Shown: positions 16,077 to 24,903 of the stretch, one piece after another
How positions within the stretch are numbered: the stretch's first letter is position 1
Layout of the letters: each line of letters opens with the position of its first letter
Origin: Caballeronia temeraria
Lineage (GTDB): Bacteria > Pseudomonadota > Gammaproteobacteria > Burkholderiales > Burkholderiaceae
Assembly (NCBI RefSeq): GCF_001544795.2
Contig: NZ_FCOI02000028.1
Coordinates: 1-64,000 of the forward strand
DNA length: 64,000 nt
Reading direction: 5' to 3'
Program-made: the position numbers and the translations under genes
The notes under the pieces: generated by a model
Databases searched by the model: none
What the model saw: the letters and a program-made list of their open reading frames with translations, nothing else
Told to the model about the DNA's origin: nothing

Positions 16077-17372
16077 ATGAGTGATTCCAAAAGCGCCGCG
16101 TTCGGCGCGGGACATGACCACATCTTTCTGGGTGCCGGTCATGAAAAGAACGAGCGCAAGACATGGGCTGTGATTGCGCTGTGCAGCGCGATGATGCTGA
16201 TTGAAATCGTTGGCGGCAGTATGTTCGGCTCGCTTGCGCTTGTCGCCGACGGCCTGCATATGTCGACGCACGCTGGAGCAATGCTGATTGCAGCGCTGGC
16301 GTACACCTACGCGCGCAGGCATGCCACCGACTCCCGCTTCGTGTTCGGTACCGGCAAGCTCGGTGACCTTGCAGGGTTCACGAGTGCCATCGTGCTTGCG
16401 ATGATTGCTTTGCTGATTGGGTACGAGGCGGTGTCTCGTTTTCTGTCGCCGGTACCCATTCACTTCGGCGAAGCGATTCCTATCGCTGTGGTCGGCTTGC
16501 TAGTCAACCTCGCAAGCGTGTGGCTGCTAAGCGGTGGCGACCACGGACACAGCCATGGTCATAGTTACGGCCACAGTCATGGTCACGGCCACAGTCATGG
16601 TCACGACGACCATGCTCACGAAGACGAGGTGCACAAGATTTTCGCGCCTTCCGGTGTGTTTGCCGTTTCCATCTTCGAGGATGGAGTGCCGCCCGTTTTC
16701 CGGATTGCGCCGACGACGGGCGGTTCAAGGCTGGACGCTTCTGGGACGTCCGTCACTACGGTCCGACCCGGCGGGACTCGACAGGTATTCGCGCTGGCTG
16801 ACCGTGGCGACTATCTGGAATCGAAGGAATACATTCCTGAACCGCACGCCTTCAAAGCCATCGTGCGAGTGCCGGAAGGCGAGCACGAAGTCGAATTTGA
16901 AGAACATGAGCACCACGACGACGCGCATGAGGCAGCGACCCGAGACCACAACATCCGGTCGGCCTACATTCACGTGATGGCTGATGCGGCGGTCTCCGTG
17001 CTGGCTATCATCGGGCTGGTGCTGGCGCGCGCGTTCGGCTGGTTATGGATGGACCCCCTGGCCGGCGTGATTGGTGCGCTCGTGATTGCAAACTGGTCGT
17101 ACGGCTTGATGCGGGACACCGGTGCAATTCTTCTCGACATGAATCCCGACCGGCGCATGGCAGAGAATGTCCGTGCTGCTATCGAGGACCATGGCGACAA
17201 GGTTATTGACCTGCATGTCTGGCGGGTGGGACCTGGCCACATGAGCGCGGTGGTGTCGGTCTCGAGCAGTGAGCCTGCACGAGATTCGCGCTTCTATCAT
17301 GGGGTGCTCGAACGCTTCAAGCGACTGTCCCATGTCACGGTGGAAGTGCAACTGTCGCAGGCGGCCGCCTGA
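16077..17372 (+). CDS. dmeF: Co/Ni efflux CDF transporter DmeF
   Basis: A 431-residue cation diffusion facilitator of the DmeF type, which exports Co(II) and Ni(II) in exchange for protons. Six membrane helices are visible. Helix 2 carries LVADGLHMSTHAG (Asp and His of the first metal site) and helix 5 carries HVMADAAVSVLAI. Between helices 4 and 5 lies a long His-rich loop (HGHSHGHSYGHSHGHGHSHG, residues about 156-176) followed by an unusual extra beta-rich stretch of about 80 residues and a second His/Glu-rich patch. The C-terminal cytoplasmic domain (DLHVWRVGPGHMSAVVSV) is typical. Co-transcribed with dmeR. Confidence 0.93.
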   Translation: MSDSKSAAFGAGHDHIFLGAGHEKNERKTWAVIALCSAMMLIEIVGGSMFGSLALVADGLHMSTHAGAMLIAALAYTYARRHATDSRFVFGTGKLGDLAGFTSAIVLAMIALLIGYEAVSRFLSPVPIHFGEAIPIAVVGLLVNLASVWLLSGGDHGHSHGHSYGHSHGHGHSHGHDDHAHEDEVHKIFAPSGVFAVSIFEDGVPPVFRIAPTTGGSRLDASGTSVTTVRPGGTRQVFALADRGDYLESKEYIPEPHAFKAIVRVPEGEHEVEFEEHEHHDDAHEAATRDHNIRSAYIHVMADAAVSVLAIIGLVLARAFGWLWMDPLAGVIGALVIANWSYGLMRDTGAILLDMNPDRRMAENVRAAIEDHGDKVIDLHVWRVGPGHMSAVVSVSSSEPARDSRFYHGVLERFKRLSHVTVEVQLSQAAA

Positions 17373-17497
17373 CCGCTCCCAGTTAGCGCATCGTGTTCCG
17401 ACATTTGCACATTTGATGGCAAGTCCAAAGTATGCGTTGGATGGTTTTGCGCACGCGGTACCCTTTGCGCAGGCGAGCCTGCCCACAGCGGAATTTC

Positions 17498-17833
17498 TCA
17501 TCCCGCCCTTGCAGCGATAAAAGCAAGTTGCTCCTGCGTCCATCGCGGTGAGCCGTGAATCAACATTTCAAACGCGGAGGCGTTGTGCCAGGTCGATATG
17601 TGGAACAGCATCGTCTGGACTCCATTGGCTGGTTGCCGTCGCCGTCCGGGGCGCCAATGACGGGATTGTCTCCACGGCGAGTTTCGTCGCCCGTGTAGCC
17701 TCCGCGCACACTGCTCGCCACTGACGACATCCTCCAGTATGCCGAGAAAGAGCCGTACGCCGCCAATCACCCGCGCGCCACTCACGAGCAGGTTGCGGAC
17801 CCCAATGCGCGCGTAGAGCGGACGCCAGGTCAT
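17498..17833 (-). CDS. uncertain small protein after MFS gene
   Basis: A 111-residue open frame starting inside the last codons of the MFS gene (ATGA overlap, 17830-17833), which suggests coupling. The middle is arginine/tryptophan-rich and of low credibility, while the beginning (YARIGVRNLLVSGARVIGG) and end (WTQEQLAFIAARAG) look more like protein. A frameshifted remnant of a longer gene is equally possible. I do not recognise a family. The rest of the 17373-17829 gap holds nothing else I can support. Confidence 0.3.
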   Translation of the reverse strand: MTWRPLYARIGVRNLLVSGARVIGGVRLFLGILEDVVSGEQCARRLHGRRNSPWRQSRHWRPGRRRQPANGVQTMLFHISTWHNASAFEMLIHGSPRWTQEQLAFIAARAG

Positions 17834-19041
17834 GTTTTGCCGCTGCGTTTGATTGTACCGGTCGACAGCGCGAACAGCGTTGCAACGCAGAATCCCGCCC
17901 CGGCATAAAACGTAGCGCTTGCTCCGAATCGGTCCCAGAGTTCACCGGCCACGAAACTCGCGGCAAGCATCGCCAGCCCACTCATGAGATTGAAAAAGCC
18001 GAACGCGGTACCTTTCAAGTCGGGCGGTGCTGACTTCGCAACCATGGTCGCCAGCAGACCCTGCGTCAGCCCCATGTGCAGCCCCCAAAGGGCCACGCCG
18101 ACTGTCACGACGGGCCATGAGCTGCCGTGAGCTAGCACAATGTCAGATGCGATAAGCACCATGAGGCCGGCAGACAGGAGCTTTGTATGGCTCATCGAGT
18201 CGGCGAGCTTCCCGAACGGATACGCCGAGACGGCGTACACGATGTTCATCGCCACCATGACAAGGGGGACGAGCGCAATCGGAACGCCTCCCTGCATCGC
18301 ACGCAGTACAAGAAAGGCTTCGCTAAACCGTGAGAGCGTGAACACTGCCCCGACACATACGACCCACCAGTATGCCGCCGATAGTTTCTTCAGGTTGTCG
18401 AACGTGACTGGGTTGACGCGCTTCGTTCCCTGCTTCCGGTCGGGTTCCGTGATACCGAAGGCCAGTATTGCGACCGCGATGAGCCCGGGGACCACCGCCA
18501 CCCAGAAAACCCTGCGAAAGTTGTCTGCCCAGAGCAGCATCAGCACAACCGCTAGCAGTGGTCCAAGAAACGCGCCGACAGTGTCGAGCGCTTGCCGTAG
18601 GCCGAAGGCCGCGCCACGCAGATGTGCGGGCGTGATGTCGGCTACGAGAGCGTCCCGTGGCGCACCCCGAATGCCTTTGCCAATACGGTCGATTACCCTT
18701 GCAGTCAAGACGAAGCCCGCTGCGGGCGCCAGTGCAAACAGCGGTTTGCTCAATGCCCCCATCCCATATCCGACGACCGCGAGCCACTTGCGGTTACCAA
18801 GGTAGTCACTCAGCGCCCCGGAGAACACCTTGACGATGGGCGAAGCGGCCTCGGCGACGCCTTCAATCAGGCCGACCATCGCGGCACTTGCACCGAGACT
18901 CGTCACAAGGAACATCGGCAGGAGGCTGTGGATGATTTCCGACGAGATGTCCATGAACATGCTCACGAAGCCGAGCATCCAGATGCCGCGAGGAATTTGA
19001 CGGAGCGTGCCGGGGCGCTCGATGGGTGAATCAGTCTGCAC
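17830..19041 (-). CDS. MFS transporter
   Basis: A 403-residue major facilitator superfamily protein with 12 predicted membrane segments. It has the N-terminal GVAEAASPIVKVFSGALSDYLGNRKWL region, in which GALSDYLGNRK is the motif A loop, and DRIGKGIRGAPRDALVADI, a signature seen in a subgroup of MFS permeases that is often found in metal-resistance islands. The substrate is unknown. It faces dmeF tail to tail and ends the metal module before repeat copy B. Confidence 0.88.
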   Translation of the reverse strand: MQTDSPIERPGTLRQIPRGIWMLGFVSMFMDISSEIIHSLLPMFLVTSLGASAAMVGLIEGVAEAASPIVKVFSGALSDYLGNRKWLAVVGYGMGALSKPLFALAPAAGFVLTARVIDRIGKGIRGAPRDALVADITPAHLRGAAFGLRQALDTVGAFLGPLLAVVLMLLWADNFRRVFWVAVVPGLIAVAILAFGITEPDRKQGTKRVNPVTFDNLKKLSAAYWWVVCVGAVFTLSRFSEAFLVLRAMQGGVPIALVPLVMVAMNIVYAVSAYPFGKLADSMSHTKLLSAGLMVLIASDIVLAHGSSWPVVTVGVALWGLHMGLTQGLLATMVAKSAPPDLKGTAFGFFNLMSGLAMLAASFVAGELWDRFGASATFYAGAGFCVATLFALSTGTIKRSGKT

Positions 19042-19521
19042 GTGTCCTCGTTGCGGTGGAAAGTTAGCTCAAAGCTCTGCAATGTCGCGCTTTAATGCAA
19101 CGGGACAATGAAGCGAACTGCAGCATGCCACGTGGTTCTATTGTAGTCCCGACCTATGATGCCTTCCGAAGTTGTCGCTCGCGCCGATATACCTAGAGCG
19201 CTGGCAGCAGGTTTGTGCTGAGCAAGCCACTCCATACGAGCCCACCAAGTAGCGTGTGTCCGCGGTACTTCTCAGTCTGCATATGCTGACCTCTACGATT
19301 TCTGCATTTACGCCTACAACCTGACCCGCCGAGTGTCGACGCCAACCGTCCTGAGCGCTGCGTCAATCATCTTCGGCCTCCTGGCCGAAGTCGAGCGCTC
19401 ACTCCTCGTCATCGCACCGCACGGTCATGCCGTTGTGCAACGAGATGAGACGGCGCGCCGTGTAAGCATCGTTTCATGCAAAGACCCAGCGGCGTTCTGC
19501 AACGCATTTCTCTGTAGCAAA
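19042..19521. other. intergenic stretch, no supported gene
   Basis: About 480 bases between the MFS gene and repeat copy B. An open frame on the + strand at 19333-19539 (PTVLSAASIIFGLLAEVERS) has no ribosome site or known family and runs into the repeat. The stretch looks like decayed sequence. Confidence 0.4.
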
Positions 19522-19868
19522 CATCCTGTATTTCTGTGAATGCCCCTTGGTGAAGTTGAGCCCCGCCTTATCCTGAACGGGGCCTTCAGACACATACCGA
19601 AGCATCTTGAGATGCCCCTCGGAGCCAGCGTCGCCCGTCAGCCGTTCGCCTCAGGGCGCTAACTTCGCCACCCTGTCCGGTATCTCAAGGCTATCCCACA
19701 GAACCGGCTATCCCGCGACCGCTGCCGTTGATGTCCGACCAGTCGCGCGGCTGCACCGCGGAACGGGCAGCACTATGTATACCGCGCAACCGGGGTGATG
19801 ATTTCGCATCGGAAGGACGCGCTCGGAAATCTGGCCGCGTGCGCGGGAAATTTGGCTGCAAAAAAATT
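19522..19868. repeat. 345-bp direct repeat, copy B
   Basis: Second copy of the repeat at 6497-6846, same orientation, 13.0 kb apart. Homology starts at CATCCTG and ends at a run of A residues (GCTGCAAAAAA). On the minus strand this copy reads through where copy A has a stop. Adjacent on the right is the 3' end of the RDD gene. Confidence 0.75.
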
Positions 19869-19906
19869 CAGGCGGAGTCGCGGCGAGGAGGTGATGCAGG
19901 AAATCT

Positions 19907-20377
19907 CTACGGAAATCGAACAGGTGCCAGACCAGCGATAACAACAATATTTGCCATCCGGTCATGCAGCGCTTGTCTACGCGAATTGAACGGAACCCAT
20001 AGAAATCCCGCTCCGCATGTAGCGAAGGTGAGCATGTAGCCGGCTGTGCGCAAGCAAGCTTGTTTGACCGTCATCGGCTGCCCCGCATCTGCACCCACGA
20101 TTTGCAATCGCAAGGCGCGCTTACCGGGAGATGTGCCCCATACGGCCCAAAGAATGCCAGTCACGAGAATCGGGACGCACTGGCCAACCAGCAGCCAAAA
20201 CACAACAGTCGAAGCAAAGGCGTCAGGCGCCAGCAGCAGGTCTTGAGTTGAAGGTCCGAGAGGCACGAAAAGCACGATGACGGTCCACCAAATCGAATCA
20301 ATGAACAAGGCCCGAGCGCGCTGGGAATAGGTGGCGTAGCGCATGGTAATGTCGGATTGTCCGGGCGATTGCGGCAT
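19907..20377 (-). CDS. RDD family membrane protein
   Basis: A 156-residue RDD family protein. The name-giving Arg-Asp pattern is visible in helix 1 (YSQRARALFIDSIWW) together with a conserved GTSPGKRALRLQIVGADAG loop and a closing RRQALHDRMANIVVI, where HD and R are typical. Three or four membrane segments are present. The ATG at 20377 is taken; an internal ATG twelve codons on is possible. RDD proteins are poorly characterised; some affect Na+/H+ exchange, which is interesting because a putative antiporter is divergent from it 148 bases away. Confidence 0.88.
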   Translation of the reverse strand: MPQSPGQSDITMRYATYSQRARALFIDSIWWTVIVLFVPLGPSTQDLLLAPDAFASTVVFWLLVGQCVPILVTGILWAVWGTSPGKRALRLQIVGADAGQPMTVKQACLRTAGYMLTFATCGAGFLWVPFNSRRQALHDRMANIVVIAGLAPVRFP

Positions 20378-20525
20378 CAATCAGTTCCCCTCGTCGAGCG
20401 ATTCATCTTAGCCTGAGCAGGCGCCGCGGATGCAATGTCCTCGTTGCCGGACCGATTGAGGCGTATGGTATTTGTAATATTATGATGGCGTCGTCAACAC
20501 GAAAGCGTCTCCAGCCCCTTATTCA

Positions 20526-21788
20526 ATGCCTCATTCTGTTGAAGTTTCTGCCGCCGTTATCTTTGCCCTTGCGCTCATTCACACGTTCGCCGTAGCACGC
20601 ATTGAGAAGCTGTCGCACCGCTTCCCGCGGCATGCCGGCGTCTTCCACTTTCTCGCGGAGGTGGAGGTCGTCTTCGGATTCTGGGCGCTGATTCTGTGTC
20701 TCGTGATGTGGGTGCTCGTCGGGTCACACGCAACCATCGAGTACCTGGAGCATCGTGAGTTCACGGAGGCGCTGTTCGTCTTTGTCATTATGGTGGTCGC
20801 CGCGAGTCGACCCATTCTCGAACTGGTAACGACCATTGTGATGCGGCTCGCGCGGTTTCTGCCTGTTCGCACCGAGGTTGCCGTAATCTGGTTCTCCCTG
20901 TCCGCCGTTCCCCTTCTGGGCTCCGTCATCACAGAACCTGCGGCAATGACACTCGCCGCACTATTGCTGCGCGACACGCTGTTCTCCGCGCGAAGTTCGG
21001 AGCGGGTGAAGTATTTCGGGCTGGCGCTGCTCTTCGTGAATGTGTCCATCGGTGGGGTGATGACGGCGTACGCAGCACCGCCGGTGTTGATGGTCGCGAG
21101 TGCCTGGGGTTGGAGCACCGGCTTTATGGCAGCCACCTTCGGATGGAAAGCGGCGCTTGCAGTTGTTTTCAATGCGACGGCTTTCGTCGCCCTGATTGCC
21201 AAGAGCGTGCCGACGTCCCTAGGGAGCGAGGGTGATACAACCTCACCGTCCCAACATGTTCCGGTCGGCGTCACGCTAGTTCATCTCGGGTTTCTCGCGC
21301 TGGTCGTCATCAACTCGCATCACGCTGTCGTGTTCATCGGGGCGTTCCTCTTTTTCCTGGGCTACACACACGCTTACGAGCGTCACCAGTCGCCTCTCAT
21401 GCTGCGCGAAAGCCTTCTGGTCGCCTTTTTCCTTGGTGGCCTGGTTGTGCTCGGCGGTCTACAACAATGGTGGCTTCAGCCGATTGTGCGTTCCATGGAT
21501 GCGATGACACTGTATTTCGGCGCAACAGGCCTGACGGCAATCATGGACAACGCTGCCATCACGTATCTCGGGTCGCTCATACCTGGCTTATCAGATAGCG
21601 CAAAGTACCTGCTCGTGGCAGGAGCGGTGACGGGCGGAGGACTGACGGTGATTGCAAATGCTCCGAACCCGGCCGGCCTCGCGATACTTGGAAGCCGGTT
21701 TTCAGGAGGCGCAGTCAGTCCGATGAAGCTGCTTGGCGCTGCGCTCATGCCTACGATAATCGCAGGCTTAGCCTTTCTGGTTTTATAG
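20526..21788 (+). CDS. putative Na+/H+ antiporter family protein
   Basis: A 420-residue membrane protein with about 11 helices, matching the putative Na+/H+ antiporter family (Pfam Na_H_antiport_2). Recognisable parts are the SAVPLLGSVITEPAAMTLAALLL segment, LLFVNVSIGGVMTAYAAPPVLMVAS, and near the end IMDNAAITYLGSLIPG and VTGGGLTVIANAPNPAG. Conserved acidic and Asn residues within helices are consistent with cation transport. It is divergent from an RDD gene, and the leftward two-component system follows tail to tail. Substrate specificity is inferred from family only. Confidence 0.8.
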   Translation: MPHSVEVSAAVIFALALIHTFAVARIEKLSHRFPRHAGVFHFLAEVEVVFGFWALILCLVMWVLVGSHATIEYLEHREFTEALFVFVIMVVAASRPILELVTTIVMRLARFLPVRTEVAVIWFSLSAVPLLGSVITEPAAMTLAALLLRDTLFSARSSERVKYFGLALLFVNVSIGGVMTAYAAPPVLMVASAWGWSTGFMAATFGWKAALAVVFNATAFVALIAKSVPTSLGSEGDTTSPSQHVPVGVTLVHLGFLALVVINSHHAVVFIGAFLFFLGYTHAYERHQSPLMLRESLLVAFFLGGLVVLGGLQQWWLQPIVRSMDAMTLYFGATGLTAIMDNAAITYLGSLIPGLSDSAKYLLVAGAVTGGGLTVIANAPNPAGLAILGSRFSGGAVSPMKLLGAALMPTIIAGLAFLVL

Positions 21789-21878
21789 GCAGGTCGAACT
21801 AAAAACGACTCTAGCGGCCGTAGCGTTCAGCTGTCCGCATGCCATGTGTGCGAACAGTCAGCAAGGAACCATCGGTGG

Positions 21879-23330
21879 TCACGCCACTGATGGTCGCTCA
21901 TTGTGTGCAGACGTGGTTCTCCCCGAGCCCGGCAGGCCGCCGAAGACTGGGGCTACGGGAAAGGCAACACAAACTCCAAGCCCTTGTCCGTTGAGGCCGG
22001 AGTCGAATTTCATCTCGCTTCCACAGCGAGTGGCAATACGGGAAACGATAGAAAGGCCCAACCCACTACCGCTTGCTGTCGCGGACGAGCCCCTAAAGAA
22101 TCGGTCTGCGAGGCGGTTCATCTCCTCGGCACTTACCCCGGGGCCATCATCGCGCACGGTCAAACGAACAGACCGTGAGTCCGTGTCGAGATTGAAGTCA
22201 ACGGTCCCTCCGCTCCTTCCGTACTTAATCGCGTTGTCAAGGAGATTGTCGACCAGGACGCGCAAGAGAACTCGGTCCGCGTAGACTTCAGCGCCTCCGT
22301 CGCCCGTAATTTGCAGGCTTATCGACTTGTCATTGGCGATTTGTCGTCTGAACGCTATGGCCTCAGCAACAACATCGCGGAGTACGAACGTTGACAATTT
22401 GAGTCCTGCATCCTCATCGAGACGTGCGAGCAACAGCAATTGCTCGACGAGGTGAGCGCTCCGGTCCACGCCGAGGACGACCCGCTCAAGTGCCTGACGC
22501 TGTTGTCCGGCATCTTTCGAAGCCATGGCCACTTGTGCCTGCACTTTAATGGCAGCAAGCGGCGTTTTCAGTTCGTGCGCTGCATCTGCCGTGAAGGTCC
22601 GCTCTCGCGCGAGTGAGATGCGCAGGCGCTCGAGAAGGGCATTCGTGGCAGTCACGACTGCGCTAATTTCGCTTGGAGAGCGCGAAATTTCGATGGGGCG
22701 AAGGTTCTGACCGTCACGCGCCTGCACCGCTTTCAAAAACAACGCGAAGGGTCGTAGCCCAATCCCTATGCTGAACCAGACCAACGCCATCATGACGGGA
22801 AGGATGAAAAGAACAGGACGCGCAATACGTGCCGCTACGCCGCTCACGAGGTCGCTGTGCTCGTTGACGGGTTCCATAAGGCTAATGGTTCTCCCGCTTC
22901 GGGCATCGCGAGCGGTGTATAGCAGCCATTTTCCACCTTTCACGTCGACGTCGGTCACGGCGTTACGAGGGAAGGCGGCCGAGTCGATAGCTGGGAAGTC
23001 ACTGCTTCTGGCGATTGTTCCGCCATCCCGGTCAATCACGTAGAAGTGCACAAAGCGGTCTCCGAAATCAGAGTCACGCTCCACGGAACGAGAATGATGA
23101 GGAATCTCGTTACGAGCATCGATGCCATGCTCTGCCAACTTCGCGAGGTCGCCGGCGTCGAGCCTGGAAAGAAGTGGAACAAGTTGAACAAGTCGAGTTT
23201 CGTCCCATTGGAAGACTTCATGGCGAGCAGCGTGGAAGCTCCATGCAAACATCGCAGCCCAAGATAGACCGACGCTCAGCAAAACGAGCCACATCAAGCG
23301 GTTTCGGATGGACGGCTCGGTCATGCTCAC
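21879..23330 (-). CDS. sensor histidine kinase (QseC/PmrB type)
   Basis: A 483-residue membrane histidine kinase. Two membrane helices (about 11-33 and 170-192) flank a periplasmic sensor domain of about 135 residues containing FYVIDRDGGTIARSSDFPA. There follow a HAMP-like linker, the H-box FTADAAHELKTPL with His252, the N-box NLLDNAIKY, and the G-boxes DDGPGV and GSGLGL. It overlaps the response regulator gene by four bases and is co-transcribed after it. The signal is unknown; the neighbours (antiporter, cytochrome b561, metal genes) suggest envelope or metal stress. Confidence 0.92.
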   Translation of the reverse strand: MSMTEPSIRNRLMWLVLLSVGLSWAAMFAWSFHAARHEVFQWDETRLVQLVPLLSRLDAGDLAKLAEHGIDARNEIPHHSRSVERDSDFGDRFVHFYVIDRDGGTIARSSDFPAIDSAAFPRNAVTDVDVKGGKWLLYTARDARSGRTISLMEPVNEHSDLVSGVAARIARPVLFILPVMMALVWFSIGIGLRPFALFLKAVQARDGQNLRPIEISRSPSEISAVVTATNALLERLRISLARERTFTADAAHELKTPLAAIKVQAQVAMASKDAGQQRQALERVVLGVDRSAHLVEQLLLLARLDEDAGLKLSTFVLRDVVAEAIAFRRQIANDKSISLQITGDGGAEVYADRVLLRVLVDNLLDNAIKYGRSGGTVDFNLDTDSRSVRLTVRDDGPGVSAEEMNRLADRFFRGSSATASGSGLGLSIVSRIATRCGSEMKFDSGLNGQGLGVCVAFPVAPVFGGLPGSGRTTSAHNERPSVA

Positions 23331-23986
23331 GGTTTCTCTATCACGTAACCCACTCCACGAATCGTTCGTATCGTATCGGCACCAATCTTCTTTCTGAGCG
23401 TAGAGACGTGGACCTCAATGGCATTACTTTCCACTTCCTCATCCCAACCGTAGATACTTTCCTCGATTTTGGCCTTTCGTTGCGGTTCGCCAGCATGCAC
23501 GAGCAGATGAACCAAAATGCCAAACTCGCGTGTATTGAGTTGGAGCGGCACCTCACCCCTCGAAGCGGTCATCGTCGCGGGATTCACTGTCAGGTCGCGC
23601 CACACGAGTACCTCGGAGGCACGACTTTGCGAGCGTCTCATCAGGGCGCGACAGCGCGAGATGACCTCGCCGAGGTCGAAGGGCTTTCCAACATAGTCGT
23701 CGGCACCGGCATCCAATCCTGCTATTCGGTCTTCCGTGGTGTCCTTCGCCGTCAGCACGAGAATAGGAACGGGATTACCTTGTGCGCGCAAATGTTCGAG
23801 CAGACTTGTTCCCGAAAGACCAGGAAGCCCCAGGTCGAGCACAACCATGTCGTAGCGCGTGGTCGACAGCGCGAGCTTGGCGTGTTGTCCATTCTTCGCC
23901 CAATCCACCGCGAAAGACGCGTTGCGCAGGCCTGTCTCAAGGCCGCTTCCAATGAGGTCATCATCTTCAACCAATAGTATGCGCAT
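23327..23986 (-). CDS. OmpR-family response regulator
   Basis: A 219-residue response regulator. The receiver domain has the acidic pocket (VEDDD near residue 7-10), phosphorylation site Asp51 in VVLDLGLPG, and Lys in GKPFDLGEV (about 104). The C-terminal winged helix carries LNTREFGILVHLLVHAGE and EVHVSTLRKKIGADTIRTIRGVGYV, as in QmrB/QseB/PmrA types. First gene of a two-gene unit with the histidine kinase. It is divergent from the cytochrome b561 gene across 144 bases, which is the kind of arrangement in which the regulator controls its neighbour; this is inference. Confidence 0.93.
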   Translation of the reverse strand: MRILLVEDDDLIGSGLETGLRNASFAVDWAKNGQHAKLALSTTRYDMVVLDLGLPGLSGTSLLEHLRAQGNPVPILVLTAKDTTEDRIAGLDAGADDYVGKPFDLGEVISRCRALMRRSQSRASEVLVWRDLTVNPATMTASRGEVPLQLNTREFGILVHLLVHAGEPQRKAKIEESIYGWDEEVESNAIEVHVSTLRKKIGADTIRTIRGVGYVIEKP

Positions 23987-24130
23987 GTGGCTTCCACCAG
24001 GTCTGCAACCAAGAATCGTGTCGGTAGTCTAAGCGGTTATTCTTGCAGTTGGGACATCTTCCGTTAAGGCTGTTTTCAGGTTTGACGCGCTACTATCGTT
24101 ACCTCGTCTTTCTCCAGGAGCTGGACCAAC

Positions 24131-24664
24131 GTGGTTGAGAATCATTCGCAGAGTTACGTGTACAGTCCATTCGCTCGTCTGCTTCATTGGCTTATTGCCG
24201 GCCTCATCTTTGCTCAGCTCATCATCGGTTGGACGATGCCCGATGTGCATCACGATACCTTGCCGACGGGCGAAATTGCGTGGCACTTGGGCGTGGGTGC
24301 AGCGATTGTCGCAGTGATGGCGATTCGAATCATCTGGCGGATGACTCACGCGCCGGAACCGGCTGAGCTCTCGCCGCAGTTAAGGTTCGCGTCAAACGCA
24401 ACTCATTGGCTTTTATACACCCTGTTGCTGGTCGTACCGCTTGCTGGATGGGCGAACGCATCCGCACGGGGTTGGATGGTGAATCTCCTTGGCGTACTTC
24501 CGTACCCGGCCCTCGCGCCGAAAGGGTCATCCACCGGAATGGCGCTGGGCGACATTCACAGCGTGCTCGCGTGGGTGTTGCTCGCGGTGATTGCTCTGCA
24601 CATCGCGGCTGCCTTGTTTCATCGCTTTGTCTTTCGTGACTCGGTGCTTAAACGTATGCTCTAA
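24131..24664 (+). CDS. cytochrome b561 family protein
   Basis: A 177-residue four-helix membrane cytochrome b561 (YodB/CybB type). Histidines placed for two b hemes are visible in RLLHWLIAGLIF, IAWHLGVGAAI and, near the end, GDIHSVLAWVLLAVIALHIAAAL and FHRFVFRD. It would accept electrons from quinol, possibly oxidising superoxide as reported for CybB. The start is a GTG about ten bases after an AGGAG site. It is divergent from the response regulator gene and followed by a clear terminator. Confidence 0.88.
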   Translation: MVENHSQSYVYSPFARLLHWLIAGLIFAQLIIGWTMPDVHHDTLPTGEIAWHLGVGAAIVAVMAIRIIWRMTHAPEPAELSPQLRFASNATHWLLYTLLLVVPLAGWANASARGWMVNLLGVLPYPALAPKGSSTGMALGDIHSVLAWVLLAVIALHIAAALFHRFVFRDSVLKRML

Positions 24665-24737
24665 ACTGCGTGTGAAGCGTGTCGTCGAAGTAGGTTGGAC
24701 GACAAGCCAGGTCGTTGTCCGAATGGGTTTCTGTTTC

Positions 24738-24771
24738 CGGGCGACCAGTCGAACGACTGGCCGCCCGTTTT
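24738..24771 (+). terminator. rho-independent terminator after cytochrome b561
   Basis: GC-rich hairpin: CGGGCG-A-CCAGTC, loop GAAC, GACTGG-C-CGCCCG, followed by TTTT. Stem of 12 pairs with one mismatch, 74 bases after the stop codon. Confidence 0.85.
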
Positions 24772-24808
24772 CACGCATGCGCTAGGGATAACTGTTGCAA
24801 CACGCAGA

Positions 24809-24826
24809 TTTAGAATTATTTCTATT
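24809..24826. promoter_or_regulatory. possible Fur-family (Irr-like) site
   Basis: TTTAGAA-N4-TTCTATT in an AT-rich stretch 78 bases upstream of the rubrerythrin-VIT gene. It resembles the Irr box (TTTAGAA-N3-TTCTAAA) that controls mbfA in alphaproteobacteria, with one extra spacer base and imperfect right arm. Tentative. Confidence 0.3.
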
Positions 24827-24903
24827 CTCATCTAAGGCTTTGCGTCTTTTTTAGCGGTGAGCGGAAGGCGTCACGTCAACGAATTGCTGCAATGGATGAT
24901 TAA

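Noticed and set aside
16540..16620. tandem repeat in dmeF read as a CRISPR or minisatellite
   Set aside because: The short repeats encode the His-Gly-His-Ser loop of the protein and are in frame.
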